Below, in pieces: positions 49,801 through 62,448 of a stretch of 64,000 bases of DNA. The translations under genes were made by a program, and so were the position numbers. The stretch comes from Microvelia longipes. Taxonomy: Eukaryota > Arthropoda > Insecta > Hemiptera > Veliidae. The DNA is taken from NCBI GenBank assembly GCA_018340805.1, contig JACMZG010001911.1, positions 28,249,094 through 28,313,093 of the forward strand, written 5' to 3'. The notes beneath the pieces were generated by a model. The model saw nothing but the letters and a program-made list of their open reading frames with translations, had not been told where the DNA came from and did no database searches. Position 1 is the stretch's first letter. Each line of letters begins with the position of its first letter.

Positions 49801-52579
49801 GTGCTTATTTATTACATAAAAATATACACTTGTACCAAATTTCAATGCAATTGGGTTATTTTCCGATTTCGAACCATTTTTTAAAAACTTACACAAGTCA
49901 TCCGATAAAAATTAAACTAATGCTGATAATGAGATGAAACTTGACACATATGCTAGTCTTATACATGGCTACATGAGTGCCAAATCTCAATCTGATCACA
50001 TTTTATGATTTTTCAAAAATGTTGCTGTATTGAGGATAGCACAACTACACCTATATACTGATTTTTGTACAGTTTTTAACTTTCTAGCATAAATAACCTT
50101 GGAGCTGCGATGATAACAGACACAGACACACACATACAGAGAGACAACTTTGTAGGCATACTTTATAACCTTTAAAATAATTATGATTTATTATTTTTAA
50201 AAAAATTACAAATAGGTAAATCAACCCAAAAAGAAAATGCTGTAGAAATCTCTTAAATGAACTTTAAGGTCTTAGCAATGTAACTAGTTGGGTAGAAAAT
50301 GGAGACACTTGGAGAAATTAATTGGTGGTGGTAACTTCATACAATAAAATTTGACGGAAACAAGTTTACAACAAAGTAATCCCGAGGCATGTAATTCTAT
50401 AAACTTTGGAAGTAAAAATGAAGTTTGTTACAGTAAAGTTAAGTGGATCCCGTATGATCTCGATAAAGGGGATCTGTATGATGCAATATCAAAATGTTTT
50501 GGCATTAAAAGTTATTACAGAAATAAAGACCTGTTTTTTTTCTTTAAATCTAAACTATGAAAAAGGGAGCAATAATCAAGGGACACAAACATGAATAAAA
50601 AACATTATGCATTAGATAGAATAAAAGCTAAAAGTCTCAGAAATATAAGTTTCTACTTAAGTTGAGTTAGTAGGACACAGTCATAGGTGAAAATTATACT
50701 CAATATCAAAGATACATCACAACTAAAATCTAAAAATAAATAGAATTAAACTAAAATGTAGATTAAATAAGCTTAACTTGACAGTAAAATTTATAATAGT
50801 GACCCAAATTATATTATTGATCTAGATTTTCCGGTATCCCACTTAACTGAGCAATACACAAAAATTGATTCTGAGGAAAACAAGTCTCTCCACAAGGTAA
50901 TTTTATTTTTCTTGTACAATATGGACAGACGGCTAATTATATCTATAGCAAAGGCAGAAGGCTATTAGGCCCAGCTTACTTAATACAACAGGTGGAATAT
51001 TTCAGGGAAACCAACATTAACTAAATAATGAAAGAAAAGAAGTCTCTCCACAAAATAAAACTTTACTGGCAAAGCGCTTTCAACCTCACTAGAGGCCATC
51101 ATCAGTGCAAAACCGTTGAGATGTAAAGAAGGAGAGAAGTGAGTCTATGTTTTTCTATTAGATATAAGAGTCAGACATTAACTACTTAAAAATAGAGGGA
51201 AAACATGGTCCTACACTTCCGAAAATGGTCTCTAATCCCAGTAAATTGACCCTTGCGAGTTCAAATTTACAATTATTACTGTGATGACTATTACCCAAAT
51301 ATGGTATAGGAAAAGTTAAATTGGAGCATACAATAATATAGCTTGTGTAGAAAAATGCATTAAATCTTAAGAAATTGCATACTTATATCGCCATAATCCA
51401 GTAATTATTTTATCAAACTATTGTTAAACATATATCATAGATTTTTGATCAAAACCACAAGAATGAAATAATTTTAACAAACATCTATTATACATGTCAA
51501 TCTATGGCTTGATTACAAATTACCAAAACATGGTGATCATCAATTATCAATTTATGAATATTAAAACAAAAAAAATACTACCAGTCAGAGAAAACTCAGC
51601 CATAAGGGCTTCAAAAGCAATTATTTTTATGTTTAGGGTTCAACCAAAAAGTTATAAAACAGGAAAATGTAAACATTTGTTTTATAATTGTAATAGCAAG
51701 TAACTGCCTAGGTCAGTATAGTCTGCTGTTACAACCTATTTACATATAGCTTTGACAGATATGTTACTTGAAATATAATATCTAAACAAACATTTCAGGT
51801 GTCTATTTTATTAAAAAAAATATTTTAAGAAGCAACATCAGTACACACCTACATTTTTTTAGTTCTTGGTCAGCCAGAACTAACTGGTGCAATATAGATG
51901 TTTCATTAAACTGTTCTTAATAGTAGTGATAATTATAGTGATTAAGGAGAGGTGATGGATCACATAGCAAGTAGGCCCAATCCTTGGGCCCTTTTGCTAA
52001 CTCCTTTAGGTCGATAATAATGTTCTACATTATGAATCCTTGTACAAGATTTTTTGTCTTATCTGCAGAAGAGCAGTGACTTTTTTATAATAAGTTTTTA
52101 TTACTTTAACTCAAAAAAAGAAATAGCTATAGAATGTCAAATAGTATTAAAGAGCTTCAGACTGAAGGTGGGGGTGAACTCAGTGCTGGCATCTAGTGGT
52201 AGCTCTGAAACTAACTCTCCTTACCATAAAATTCTTCCCACTTATCAAAGTTATTATGAAATAATCTTAGAATATTATTAATCTTAATTTTTTATTACCA
52301 TTTAAATGACACCAATATCTACTTGAAATCGGTCTTTTTTATATAAAGCATAAATTTGGATTATTCAGTTTTAGGCCAGAATTAGTTTGGTGAAAATAAG
52401 ACAAGAGTGTCGCATTCTCGTAATTGGCATGACAAATCTACCAAATAACAATATCGCGCTTCTGTTAACAAGGAACGGAACTAACCTTTTTTTGCCCAAA
52501 ATAATAAATCCTAGGACTATTTCCTTAATGTAAATATTCTTTGCTTTAACTACAAAAAACAAACACACAGATATATATA

Positions 52580-52644
<65 letters not shown>

Positions 52645-53421
52645 TACAAGTTTCTATAAGAGTAAACCTAGGTCTATTTAGGGTTAGGGATATTTTACGA
52701 GTGCCTGACATCGCTCAGGCATGTAAATATGTTATGCCATTATATTGAATAATGGCCTCCAGGATTGTACCCGAACCAACTGGGCGGCTAGCACACATTT
52801 TAACCATTACACCATGCATTTGATGTTTAATATTTATTTAAATATTAAAATAAATAACCTGTTAAATGTGTCAAAACAGCAATGATCAAATTTAACCTAA
52901 AATATTCTTCTTTGAAAAAAAACTCTTTTGCTAAAAAAAAGTATGAGAAGAGATTTGACAAGTTGGTTTAAAGAGTGGAATACAAATAATAATTGAGAAA
53001 AAGAAGTTTAAGCTCAAAAAACACACAAGCAATTTATTTTGAATGATTTAGTAAACAATATAGTGAGAAAAAGATACAGGTCAAATCCTGAAAAAGACTT
53101 TAGATATTTAAGGCTATTATTACAGTTATATTAAAATTTTAGTAGCAACAATATTTGTTTTTAAAATTATTATAATTTAACAAAAATTGGTAATTTTACT
53201 TAAAATAAATAATAAGAAGTTCATACTTTCTCATTATTATATAAGCTAAAGTTATTTTTTCTTCTTTTTGGCTATGCTCAGACGCGGATCCTCGAGAAAA
53301 AAAGAAGAAGGGAAGAAAATAATAGCATTACATAAATATAAAAGAAGTCTATATAGAATATATATATGTGTATGTGTGTGTGTGTGTGTGGTATATATAT
53401 ATATATTATATATATTATATA

Positions 53422-53463
<42 letters not shown>

Positions 53464-56400
53464 TATATATTATATATATCCATTACCCTAGAGGTAGAAG
53501 CTGGACCTACCCTTGGCTATGCTTGCTACCTTTAATAGCAAAATAAGTTGATAATAAAATCTTTCGATACCGAAATTCATGTAGTAATTTCAAGGTGTTG
53601 AAATATATATGCTTTATGAATATAAATATATTTAGGAATAAATCATCAAGGAGCTAATTAACTTAAAGCTCCATTAAATAACAACAAAGAAATACCAAAA
53701 CTAATTCAAAAGTCAAATTTTATTCTTATAAAAATGTAATAAAGCTTTTTAAATTTTTCAATACTTTTATAGAATAAAATTTCTAAAAGACATGTGCCAA
53801 CCAGTCTTAATAGTCCAAGAAAAAAATAGGGGTGCACTTTCATACCATATATTAAGCACAGTATGAGCTCCTTAGTTAAGATGGTAAAATTATTTTCCAA
53901 GTCTAGGTAAACTATATTATATTTTTTACCTAATTCAATATAAACTCAGATGAAACAAATGTTACCAAAAATAGAATTGACCAATACCTTTTTATTTTTC
54001 TCTTACAGAGAGTAAACCAGAAAGGAATAGAAATGCCACAAAATAAAAATTAAAGTTTTTATTAATATACTACTAAAATATAAGGCATTATCTTGTAAAT
54101 TCACATCACAAGATAATAACTAGGTTTCAAAGGCAGAGGTGGCTGGGGTCACTTACTCAAATCATTATACCACTAACACTATCACTCTCTGAATCTGAAA
54201 ATTATCACATTAATCATAATAAGTTTTACCAGAAAATAAATCAAATGAAGCAAAACTAAAAATTAAATAAGTGAGATAATCATACCACACTCACCACGCT
54301 TTTTACTATTTTTTTAAGTATTTTATACAAAGGAGACGAAGCACTAAAAACTCCATTATTTAGTGATTCTTAGACCGAGCATAGAAGATATCTGGATAAT
54401 ATTTTATAATTTCAAAACAAGACATAAATTGGGTACAGGATCCCCTGGAATTTTTTTCTCATGGTATGGGATTCACTACACCCACCCTCAGAATGTAACT
54501 ACTTTATGTTGTAATGTACCTTGGGACTCGCTTTGCTTGCAAAGCGTGTCCTGTACTGTGACAGGAAAAAATATTAATATAACCAGAGGTCAAACATCTA
54601 CATACTGAACATGTTTGATGGTCATTAAGACAAATTAATAAAATAAATAAATAAATAAACCGTTTATTTAAATAAATTACTTAATTACAATATGATGTTA
54701 AGTAGAATACATATTAATATGATATATTTAAATCAGCAAAGCTGAGGTTTTTCCATGCAATAATATAGCATGTACATATTAATATAATTAATATAATAAA
54801 TATAATACTTACTACTCTAATTTATGATAAATAATGAGTAATGATGAATAATAAATTAATGATTCTAATTAAATTTAGTGATTTTAAACTTAAACTACAC
54901 ACTGACTCTATACACTTATACTATATACATTGACATATTATACTAACAGAGAAAAAAATTATTATTAATATTATTTTAAATAATTTCTAAACTACATATT
55001 ATTAACATGCAAAATTTTATTAAATATATTATTTATTCAATAGTAATTAACAAATGCTATTATTAAAAAGGGTTTTGATATGTATAAATATAGTTATTTT
55101 ATGTTATATAAATTAATAATATTAATAATGGTTAGAGAGTTTAGTAAGAATATTTAAATTACACTAAATTACTATAATATTTTAAAATTAAAAAGAAATA
55201 AAGTATTTTCTTAGTGAGTGCTATAGCATGCTATGTTACTCTTTAGAGAGCCAAACTTGCAAATATACCTCTTTCATCCTCCTCCATTCCATTCTATCCA
55301 TAGCTATCCTCTTCCATACTACTCCTCCACAACATTTTCTCATCTCATCATCCCACTTACTTTTAGGTCTACCTCTTTTCCTCTTATACTCTCTTGGCCA
55401 CCAGTCCATAACCTTTCTACTCCACCTGTCATCATTTGATCTTACAATGTGCCCTATCCATCTCCATTTCTTTTCAGTAATCACCTTTCCTATATCATCT
55501 AGACCTGTCCTTTCTCTAATCCACTTGTTATCCTTCTTTTCAGTCCATCTTATCCTCAACATACTTCTCATTAAGACAAATTGACCAACAAAAAAAAATA
55601 GTGGATATACCAGCCATAACAAAAAGACACTTTTTATATTTGTTTATTGGTAAGTTTCCCAGTAAAAGTTTGGTGTACTAAAAAATTGATGATTTGGGAT
55701 TAGACCAAATAAAATTAAAATAAAATACTAACAAAGCGTACAAAAAAAAAGAATCTAAGTATAATTAAATGACGTCAACATCTGGAGATAAAATCTTGTA
55801 TGCATCTGAAAGTAACTCTAATAAACGCTCAGGGAAATAATACCATTCTTTACCTCACTACCCTCAAACATATTGATACATGTTTGATGGTTTATATACC
55901 AAAAAAAAATGTAAAATAATTGGCAGATACAAAGGTCTCAATTGAAATAGGTACACAAACAAATATAAGAGAAACAAGAATGATTTAAAAATTGATTAAA
56001 ATAAATATAAATCTAAGGAAATAAAAGGAAAACATATAAGGACTCACCAGTAAGAGTAAAATTAGGAAAAGGGGATAGGAAAGTGGATAAGCAATAACAG
56101 CCTTGAGGTTCATTTTGTAGGACTTTGATTATCTTCATCAGCCTTCTCTGATGTCTCTGCAAGTCAGTTGAATTAAATTTAAAGGGGAAATCATAAATAC
56201 ATAATTTATAAAAATCATGTATTGTAGACTTAATAGGTACACTTTGTACAATCTGTGCCGGTTGCACCAAGACAATATTTTGTGAAGCTTATCTTTCATT
56301 AAAATAACATTAAAAACAGCAAGGGATAATGATGCACTACGTGGCACTACAACACTTTTAGTATCACTAAATAAATATTAGCAGGTAAGGTATCAACAAC

Positions 56401-58597
56401 ACAATGCTCTGCTAATGCTAAAGCTTGGACAAAAATGGTAATATAGTATACCACATGGTTATTATCAGTTAACAGCGTAAGAATAACCTCATTAGGTCCC
56501 TTGCATTATTTTCTCACTCTGTCAACTGATTATAAACATGTGTTATACTATAGTATATTAAGTACTGTTTGACGTTTTTAAATTAGTATATCTAAGTTTT
56601 AGTACTAAGTTTTACTACCAGGTCCAAGCTGATCATTCATTTATCTAAGCAATGAATCATTAGCAGAAGGTAGGAGAGGTATTGGATCGTTCTTATTCTC
56701 TCGCTATTAAGGTTGTTCTTACCTTCCCATATATTAATAATTTTACTCATCGAGTATTGAGTAAAATTAGAAAGCAACAAACAATAATCTCATTAAAATT
56801 AGAGATTTGGAAGAGAATGACAGTAAAAATAAACTTTAACATAATAAAATGAAGTCAACATCAATATTTTCATTACTCAACACATAAATAAAATAGACAA
56901 ATTAAAGTCAAAGTTGCCTAAAAAGACACAAATCAGAACCACAAAAAACATAATTTGAACATTATTACCATAATAAGACCAACGACAATCCCATGGATAT
57001 AAAAAATGTTATTTAAGATACATTTTGAAAATAAGTCGGACATATAATTGACAAGTTATTAATATATTTTGGTATTTAAGGCTCATTAGAGGGTCCAGAG
57101 CTAAATAAAAACACAAATGTGAATATATGAACACTGATAAAGTTTTGATGCGTACTATACAAAAATGTTAAAATATTTTAAGTTCTTAAGTTGTATCTAT
57201 TCGAAAAAACCACAGCAACACGAAAAAAAGAGGTCAAGAATAATGTAGACTACAGTCCGATATTGTTAATTTATTTATCAATTAAACATTATACAATGTT
57301 CGGAGAGCGAAGCTCAGTGTCATCCGATAATGTAAAACAAATAGTGCACTAACACTAAAGTAAGAATTAAAATCAATAGTATAATGGGTAATTATTAAAT
57401 AAATTAACAATACAGGAATGCGGTATTTGTGATTCTAGACCTTATCTTAACAGTACAAGAAATTTACTGTTTTACAAAAAGAAGAATGTCTACTTTATAG
57501 AGCTTTAAATAAATATTACTCTAGTGGTACTTAATAACAACTCAAAGGGGGAATGGAAGGGTTTGACCAGGCATTAAGACCCATTTTGTTTAAATTGATA
57601 AAGTCAAATTGTATCGGGCCTAGTTAGGACAAGGTGAGGAACCACTGGAGTGAGCTACTGTTGTAGGGTATATAGCAACAGATTCTTCAAACTAGAAAAA
57701 ATGGGCTATGAAAAAATTCATAGCTCTATGTAAATGATTCCAAATTAAGGAAATAGCATGGTTATGTATGGTCAAGTAGACAAACACCAAGAAAAAAGTC
57801 AGTAATTCTCCAAGGGGGAACTAATGTGGTTTCTACAACACTTCAAATTATTAATTTTGTGATAACTTTATTATGGTAATTCTTATAAATATATTCTCAC
57901 ATTTAAATATAAGAATTGATATTAACTTTTGTGCAAGCGATGTCACAGTCTTTCAACTAAAGTCTTTAACCATTTTAAATTAAACAATATCAAATTTGGA
58001 AAAGAGCCACTCTATTAAAGCCACTCTTTTTCTAAAAGCTGAATATATTTACATTTTAAGGATTTTAAGCTCTGGGCTAGCCATAGATAGAGCCTTAACT
58101 TATTACATTAAGTGACATCTACTGTAAAGGAGAAAAACAGGATTACATTCTGATTAGTAGAATTAACAGGGCATTTATACTCAATACTTACAAACCAAGT
58201 GTTTACCCTGATAATGCAACAGCTGATTTTTTTACACTTACCAGCTGTTTGTTTGTTTTTTTAGTTGTTTATGAACTGCAAAACAAACACAGATGATGAT
58301 CAAATAAAAACTAATTCCTCAATATCATTGTACTGAAACCACTTTTTTAAATAAATAATATTAATCAGTGTTTGAAAGATGAATCTACAGAATGTTTTAT
58401 ACAAAAATATGAAAAAAAATATTTTAAAAAAGTTAAGAATAAATGTACTCTAAGATGTTCAAGTTATTTAAGATAAGAACTGATTTCAAAAACCAAGAAA
58501 TGAGTTGATTAAAAATAATTATGGAATGAATCAATGAAGACAGTGGCCCAGAGTAATTAACATTCTAACTAGCTATATTTTATTAGATCATTAAAAA

Positions 58598-58662
<65 letters not shown>

Positions 58663-61600
58663 GTGGGTGAGTGTGCGATATGGTTTGGGTGCTATAATAA
58701 TCTACATGACAATTGATTATTGAAAATGTAAAAAATGTAAATATGATTGAATCTGTGATTTGTGACAATATTTAAAAACAAAAAATGAAACACAAAAATT
58801 TATTGTAAAACGACACCAAATATCAGGAATAATCGCATCCGTATATCTACAAATATGATACATTGAACATGTTTTTACACCTCAACCAATTTTAACATAT
58901 CTTGATTTATATACATTATAATGATTAAAAAAACATATTATTTCACACAATTTACAATACTATAAAAGCATGATTCTTATTAACCAACCTGTTTCATTAT
59001 TATTGTTAATATTAGCATCTGAGTTTCGTTTAGTTGGCTGCCCTTCTAAAACATCTTCACAAGCTTCCTCATTCAGTGTTTGCAGAGCCCCACATATCAT
59101 TTGTTCTTCCAGTGTTACCTAACACAACAACAGGCTAACTGTTAAATTTGTTAATTGGATTCTTAATACCAATTTCATGGTTATGTAAATATTTTGACTT
59201 AACAAATCCTTTTGTAATAGTAAGATTTTTGGTTCTAAAATCATTAAAAATCTTTTTTGAAAAAAGTAAGTCCTCCTCAAAATAATAAACACTCTAATGA
59301 CAGTTCCTCAAAAATTAAAGTAGATTTTTAAAAATCTACTGTTTAATAATATGAATATTTTGGTTTGCCAACGATTAGAATAATAGAGTAGCCAATAGTA
59401 GTTAAGTACGAAAATAGTAGCAAATAGAGTATACTCTAATCATTCTACTAATATGAGAATTATAAATTGGTTGAAATTTATTTGTGAATATACTTTTATT
59501 TACATCCTTATTCTAGTAACTAAAGTTTCAATGCATTGTTATAATTTCTTATATGACAAGATAAGAAAACGTCCCTGCTTTTCAATTTTTTAAACTCTCT
59601 ACTAATTTTAGCAAAATTCCTTTAGAAAACTTTATGGGCATTGGGAATCGAAAGGTTGAGTGAGTTGAGAGAGGAACCAATAAAGAAATGTCCTTCCAAA
59701 ATATGTATTATTCTTGATGATAAGATAAAATAAAAGCAAAATAAACATCTTAAAATCACATCACATTTTAGAGACAAAAATGCAGTCAAATGAAGAATAA
59801 CAATAATGATATGAATAATCTGTTCAAACAGAAATCATGCAAAACATTTATTTTCAAACTAGCAAATTTTAATAAAAGAATGATGATTTTAATTTAAATA
59901 ACAATAATAATAATAAATGGAGTAATCAAAAATAGTGATTTTATTTAAAATTATTGATGGCAACTAGGATAAATACAAAAAATACAAAAATTAAGTCCTA
60001 GATACTAACTCCTCTAATTATTTGCATGATAAATAGGGTATTCTTTACTTGTTTAAATCTCAATTCTAATTTGATAGGAATATTCTTAAGAACATAAGGA
60101 GTCATAAAAGGTTTACACATTATCTTTGATGGATTACAAAAACTAATACAAAATATTGACTTTATCATACCTATATATTTTTATGTAAAAGTCAACTAAT
60201 ATAGGACGATCAACAAGCTACCATGATGACAGACAGCATAGTAAAAACAATATTCCAGGAGCTGGACCTGACAAATGTGACTAATTTTGTACTACTTTAA
60301 ACCATTTTTTTTGAAAATATAGCTTAAATTATGAAGAAAAAACATAGTTTGCCTATCCAGAGTAGAGGCCTTTGTATGATTTGCACACGCTCAAAATTTT
60401 AGAAAATCGCAAAATATCAGTTTTCTTGGAATAAGTGGTTTCCTGTGGATGGTGTGCTATACATGAAGAGAACATTTTTCAAAGCTGATATAATTTCCAA
60501 TAAAACAAGTGTTTAATCATTAAAATCGGATAACTACAACCTGTTATTGCTTTCACAAATACACCAAAAAATGGTAAATTTATGCAAAGCCAGCAAATTT
60601 CTTAGAAAAAATATTGATTTTTTGGGTCATTTAACAAATGTCCGATTTTGATGAAAGAACACTTGTTTTAAAGGACATTTCATCAGTTTTTTAAAAAATG
60701 TTCTCTTTATGTTTTGCACACAACCCACGGGGAACCACTTGTTGCAAGAAAACTGGAATATATGCCATATTCTCCTATTTTGAATGAATATATGAAGGGT
60801 TCCATTCTGGATAAGCAGACAATGTTTTTCTTTTATAATTTAAGGAATATTTTCAGAAAAATCTGGTTTGAAGTAGTACAAAATGAATCACATCTTTTAG
60901 GTCTAGCTCTTGGACTATAAAAAGTCTTAAAACTATGTTGATAGGATGTCCTAGTATTTTTCAAATATAACAATATTACTGTATATCTATGTATGAGTAA
61001 AAAAGTAAAAAAATGAAACATAATATGCAATCTAATTTATCAAAAGGTCTTGAAACATTAAAAAACTAAATACAGATACATTTAATTTTAAATTAAATTT
61101 AATACAAAATAGGTAAAACATATAAAGAACAGCTATGACTCTATTCCGTACATTTTACCTGGTACTGTTGATTCCACAAATGATTTATAATAATACAGAA
61201 AGTTTTCATTAAAAAATATACACATAATTTGTATAACTGATTTACAAGACATTTGAAGAAAAACTTAAGTACCTTAGTTAGCTTTGAGAATTTAGAAAAT
61301 GTTTTTTATTATTTGTGATGAGTTGAAGCAAATACTTTATAATCTTGGCAAAGCCTTTTCAATAATACATTTGAAGATAGATAGATTTCGGGACACTAAA
61401 AATTCCAACATAAATACAGATTATCCAACCAACATAACCTTAGATGGACAGTTAGAAATTAAACTATTTTCATTAACTGTAGAAATTAAAAAGGCATTTG
61501 TCATGTGTTAAGTAGTCACCCAGTTCTTTTATTTTACCCAAGTAAAATAAATGTAATTTTCTTTTTAAATAACTTGTAAAATCGTTAAAATAGTAATCCT

Positions 61601-62448
61601 TAAAGTATTAAGAACAAAAAACAATTATAGTAAATTTTTAGTAAAATAAGAAGACATACCTGTTTTTCCATGGCAGATTGTTTAGACTGTCTTTCAGATT
61701 TTTCTCTGGTTGAGTTCACTTTAGAATCTCTTCTAGGCCCACCTAAAGTGAATCATATCAATTATATTAATAGTACAAACAGAAAAAATAACTCATACAA
61801 CAAACGTAAATAAACACAATGGTCACCTAATCTAAGAGGGTATATTAGATACATCATGATAGATCTACCCAAACAATATTTATCTATTACAAACTATATG
61901 GCATTGAAATAATTTGATAGGGTCAGACCAATGTGTTAAAAAAGGTAGACATTTTACAAGAGCTTTGTAATTTTATGCTATTGTAATTTTAAAAGGCACA
62001 GTCAGTTTAATGTATTGTCTTGATTGATTTATGCATAGTCATGACAATGACTAAAATACTTTTTTTGTAAATATTTTTGTCAAAAGGTATGCAAATCTAT
62101 GTGATAAATCTGGAATTAAAATAAATATTATGTAAAGAAACTTGTCAGGTTTTCATTTTTTTAAATACTCTACAAGGCCACTAATAAATTTTGCTCACTT
62201 TCTGGTCAGCTTATGGTACAAATAGCTTAAAATTCATAAATATCTGTTCAGAATATTTCTGATTGCTATTAAGGATTCTAACCTTGAGGCTGCTGTTGAA
62301 ACCTCAAAGATGATCTGTTGAAAAGAGGTAGGGGAGGAGGTTTATCAGATGAAACACTCTGATTAGACCAACTAGTGTCCACCTGATTACGCAAACCTAA
62401 GATTAACATCCTGAATAACTCCCAGTCTCCAAAACTCATATGCAGAAC
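43900..62448 (-). CDS. Kidins220/ARMS-like protein, C-terminal seven exons (5' part outside window)
   Basis: Exons in transcript order: 62448-62283, 61742-61660, 59118-58989, 49181-49084, 48747-48625, 47312-47136, 44175-43900. All have AG/GT borders and the phases join cleanly to give 350 residues and TAG. The first exon starts inside the protein (acceptor at 62449), so the N-terminal part lies beyond 64000. Visible: LHMSFGDWELFRMLI near the start, resembling the FGDWxLFR block of the Kidins220 tail; a PPPLPLF proline motif; an acidic segment LEEQMICGALQTLNEEACED; then Ser/Thr-rich disordered sequence with LSDDESTPLVSS; and a C-terminal ETSV, a class I PDZ ligand like the PDZ-binding end of vertebrate Kidins220. 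That protein is a membrane scaffold with ankyrin repeats and a KAP NTPase domain, acting in neurotrophin signalling; those domains would be upstream. The identification rests on a few short motifs. Confidence 0.7.
44176..47135. other. Last intron of the Kidins220-like gene
   Basis: AT-rich, about 3 kb. No repeat family or coding exon was recognised; short open frames here (e.g. 44692-44883, 46874-47098) look non-coding. Confidence 0.6.
47351..47945. mobile_element. Hairpin-module transposon relic, copy 3
   Basis: A perfect 14-bp inverted terminal repeat: 'ttttatctccagac' (47527-47540) against 47932-47945. Left of it, 47351-47512 has tandem units containing 'ggcaaaagccgagg', 'ggaaagccaaggg' and 'gacaaagccgaggg', flanked by imperfect inverted ends ('aatgctataatttccct' against 'gagaaaaatagcaatt'). 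An open frame at 47656-47916 (minus) inside is unrecognised and probably element-derived. It sits in a Kidins220-like intron. Confidence 0.65.
49200..49310 (+). repeat. tRNA-like SINE fragment
   Basis: Contains a near-perfect RNA polymerase III B box, 'ggttcgaattcc' (49241-49252), in a T-arm-like context ('cgaggttcgaattccgcc'). A tail follows with the imperfect palindrome 'gcgaatttccaaaggaaatt'. The tail recurs at 38180-38240. No clear A box is seen, so it is probably truncated or degenerate. It lies 19 bases beyond a coding exon's acceptor. Confidence 0.5.
49610..50160. repeat. Transposable-element relic with GGACTCGC motif
   Basis: Begins with 'cggactcgcttcacttgtcc', shared with 26090-26210, and continues with 'ccaaatttcaatgcaattgg' and a CACAGACACACACA-like tail near 50120. 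This layout fits a decayed retroelement 3' end; the class is uncertain. Confidence 0.45.
51060..51125 (-). ncRNA. Hammerhead-ribozyme-like motif, Penelope-like element relic
   Basis: On the minus strand, 51105-51077 reads CTGATGA, then T, a stem-loop (GGCCTC, loop TAGT, GAGGTT with two G-T pairs), then GAAAGCGC. CTGANGA-stem-GAAA is the conserved hammerhead core, and such cores are known from Penelope-like retroelement terminal repeats. One extra T precedes stem II. Stem III and the cleavage site were not resolved, so it may be a decayed ribozyme. Confidence 0.45.
52571..52646. repeat. (TA)n microsatellite
   Basis: TA dinucleotides with one or two interruptions. Confidence 0.95.
52741..52830 (-). 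repeat. tRNA-like SINE head
   Basis: The minus strand reads 'tggtgtaatggttaaaatg' (A-box/D-arm-like), then 'gctagccgcccagtt' and 'ggttcgggtacaatcc' (B-box/T-arm-like), the order and spacing of a tRNA-derived SINE promoter. It is not a functional tRNA: the acceptor stem and anticodon arm do not form properly. Confidence 0.5.
53358..53479. repeat. (TG)n / (TA)n compound microsatellite
   Basis: A short TATA start, TG units to about 53390, then TA units with interruptions. Confidence 0.95.
55232..55572 (-). mobile_element. RTE-like LINE, 3' end of reverse transcriptase ORF
   Basis: The minus-strand frame ends at a TAA at 55236-55238. It encodes a non-LTR retroelement tail: RIRWTEKKDNKWIRERTGL, KWRWIGHIVR, DDRWSRKVMDWWPRE, KRKRGRPKSKWDDEM and RIAMDRMEWRRMKEVYLQ. 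WxWxGHxxR, then GRPxxxWxDE, then W...AxDRxxWR, is characteristic of the region after the reverse transcriptase domain in RTE/BovB-type LINEs. The frame is intact over about 110 residues; the 5' part is missing, so this is an ordinary 5'-truncated insertion. The plus-strand Leu/Ser-rich frame over it is a shadow. Confidence 0.8.
55780..55850 (-). mobile_element. Partial terminus of the hairpin-module element, copy 4
   Basis: 'gacgtcaacatctggagat' then 'aaaatcttgtatgc' is the reverse complement of the left terminus of the 47.5-kb copy ('caagattttatctccagac', 'gttgac'). The tandem module and the other end are missing. Confidence 0.55.
56442..56552. mobile_element. MITE-like foldback element, family 1 copy 2
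   Basis: Ends 'tatagtata' and 'tatactata'. The internal block 'aacctcattaggtccc', 'gcattattttctcac' and 'ctgtcaactgatt' matches 7864-8042 closely. It is shorter than copy 1 because the left half is reduced. Confidence 0.7.
57247..57411. mobile_element. Foldback related to the 15.7-kb inverted repeat
   Basis: 'gactacagtccgatattg', 'ttaatttattta', 'tacaatgttcggagagcg' and 'aagctcagtgtcatccg' follow the same order as the outer arm at 15730-15820. The far end, 'taaataaattaacaata' (57393-57409), is inverted relative to 57262-57278. The hammerhead-like core is decayed (CGGATGA instead of CTGANGA). Confidence 0.55.
58601..58659. repeat. (TA)n microsatellite
   Basis: Uninterrupted AT dinucleotides, 59 nt. 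Confidence 0.95.
59119..61659. other. Intron of the Kidins220-like gene
   Basis: AT-rich. No repeat family or coding exon is recognised; open frames near 60714-61030 and 61299-61511 have no family features or suitable splice borders. Confidence 0.6.
61743..62282. other. Intron of the Kidins220-like gene
   Basis: 540-nt AT-rich intron; nothing else is seen. Confidence 0.75.

Larger units (their letters stand above)
49182..58988. other. 9.8-kb intron of the Kidins220-like gene
   Basis: Repeat-packed: SINE-like 49200-49310, GGACTCGC relic 49610-50160, hammerhead-like motif 51077-51105, microsatellites, SINE-like 52741-52830, LINE 3' end 55232-55572, a partial hairpin-module terminus 55780-55850, a MITE 56442-56552, a Penelope-like foldback 57247-57411 and a TA tract 58601-58659. 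No host coding exon was recognised inside. Confidence 0.7.

Noticed and set aside
52741..52830. Functional tRNA gene
   Set aside because: Only A- and B-box-like blocks are present; acceptor and anticodon stems do not form, so a SINE head is more likely.
55228..55584. Leu/Ser-rich plus-strand frames
   Set aside because: They are antisense shadows of the LINE reverse transcriptase tail.
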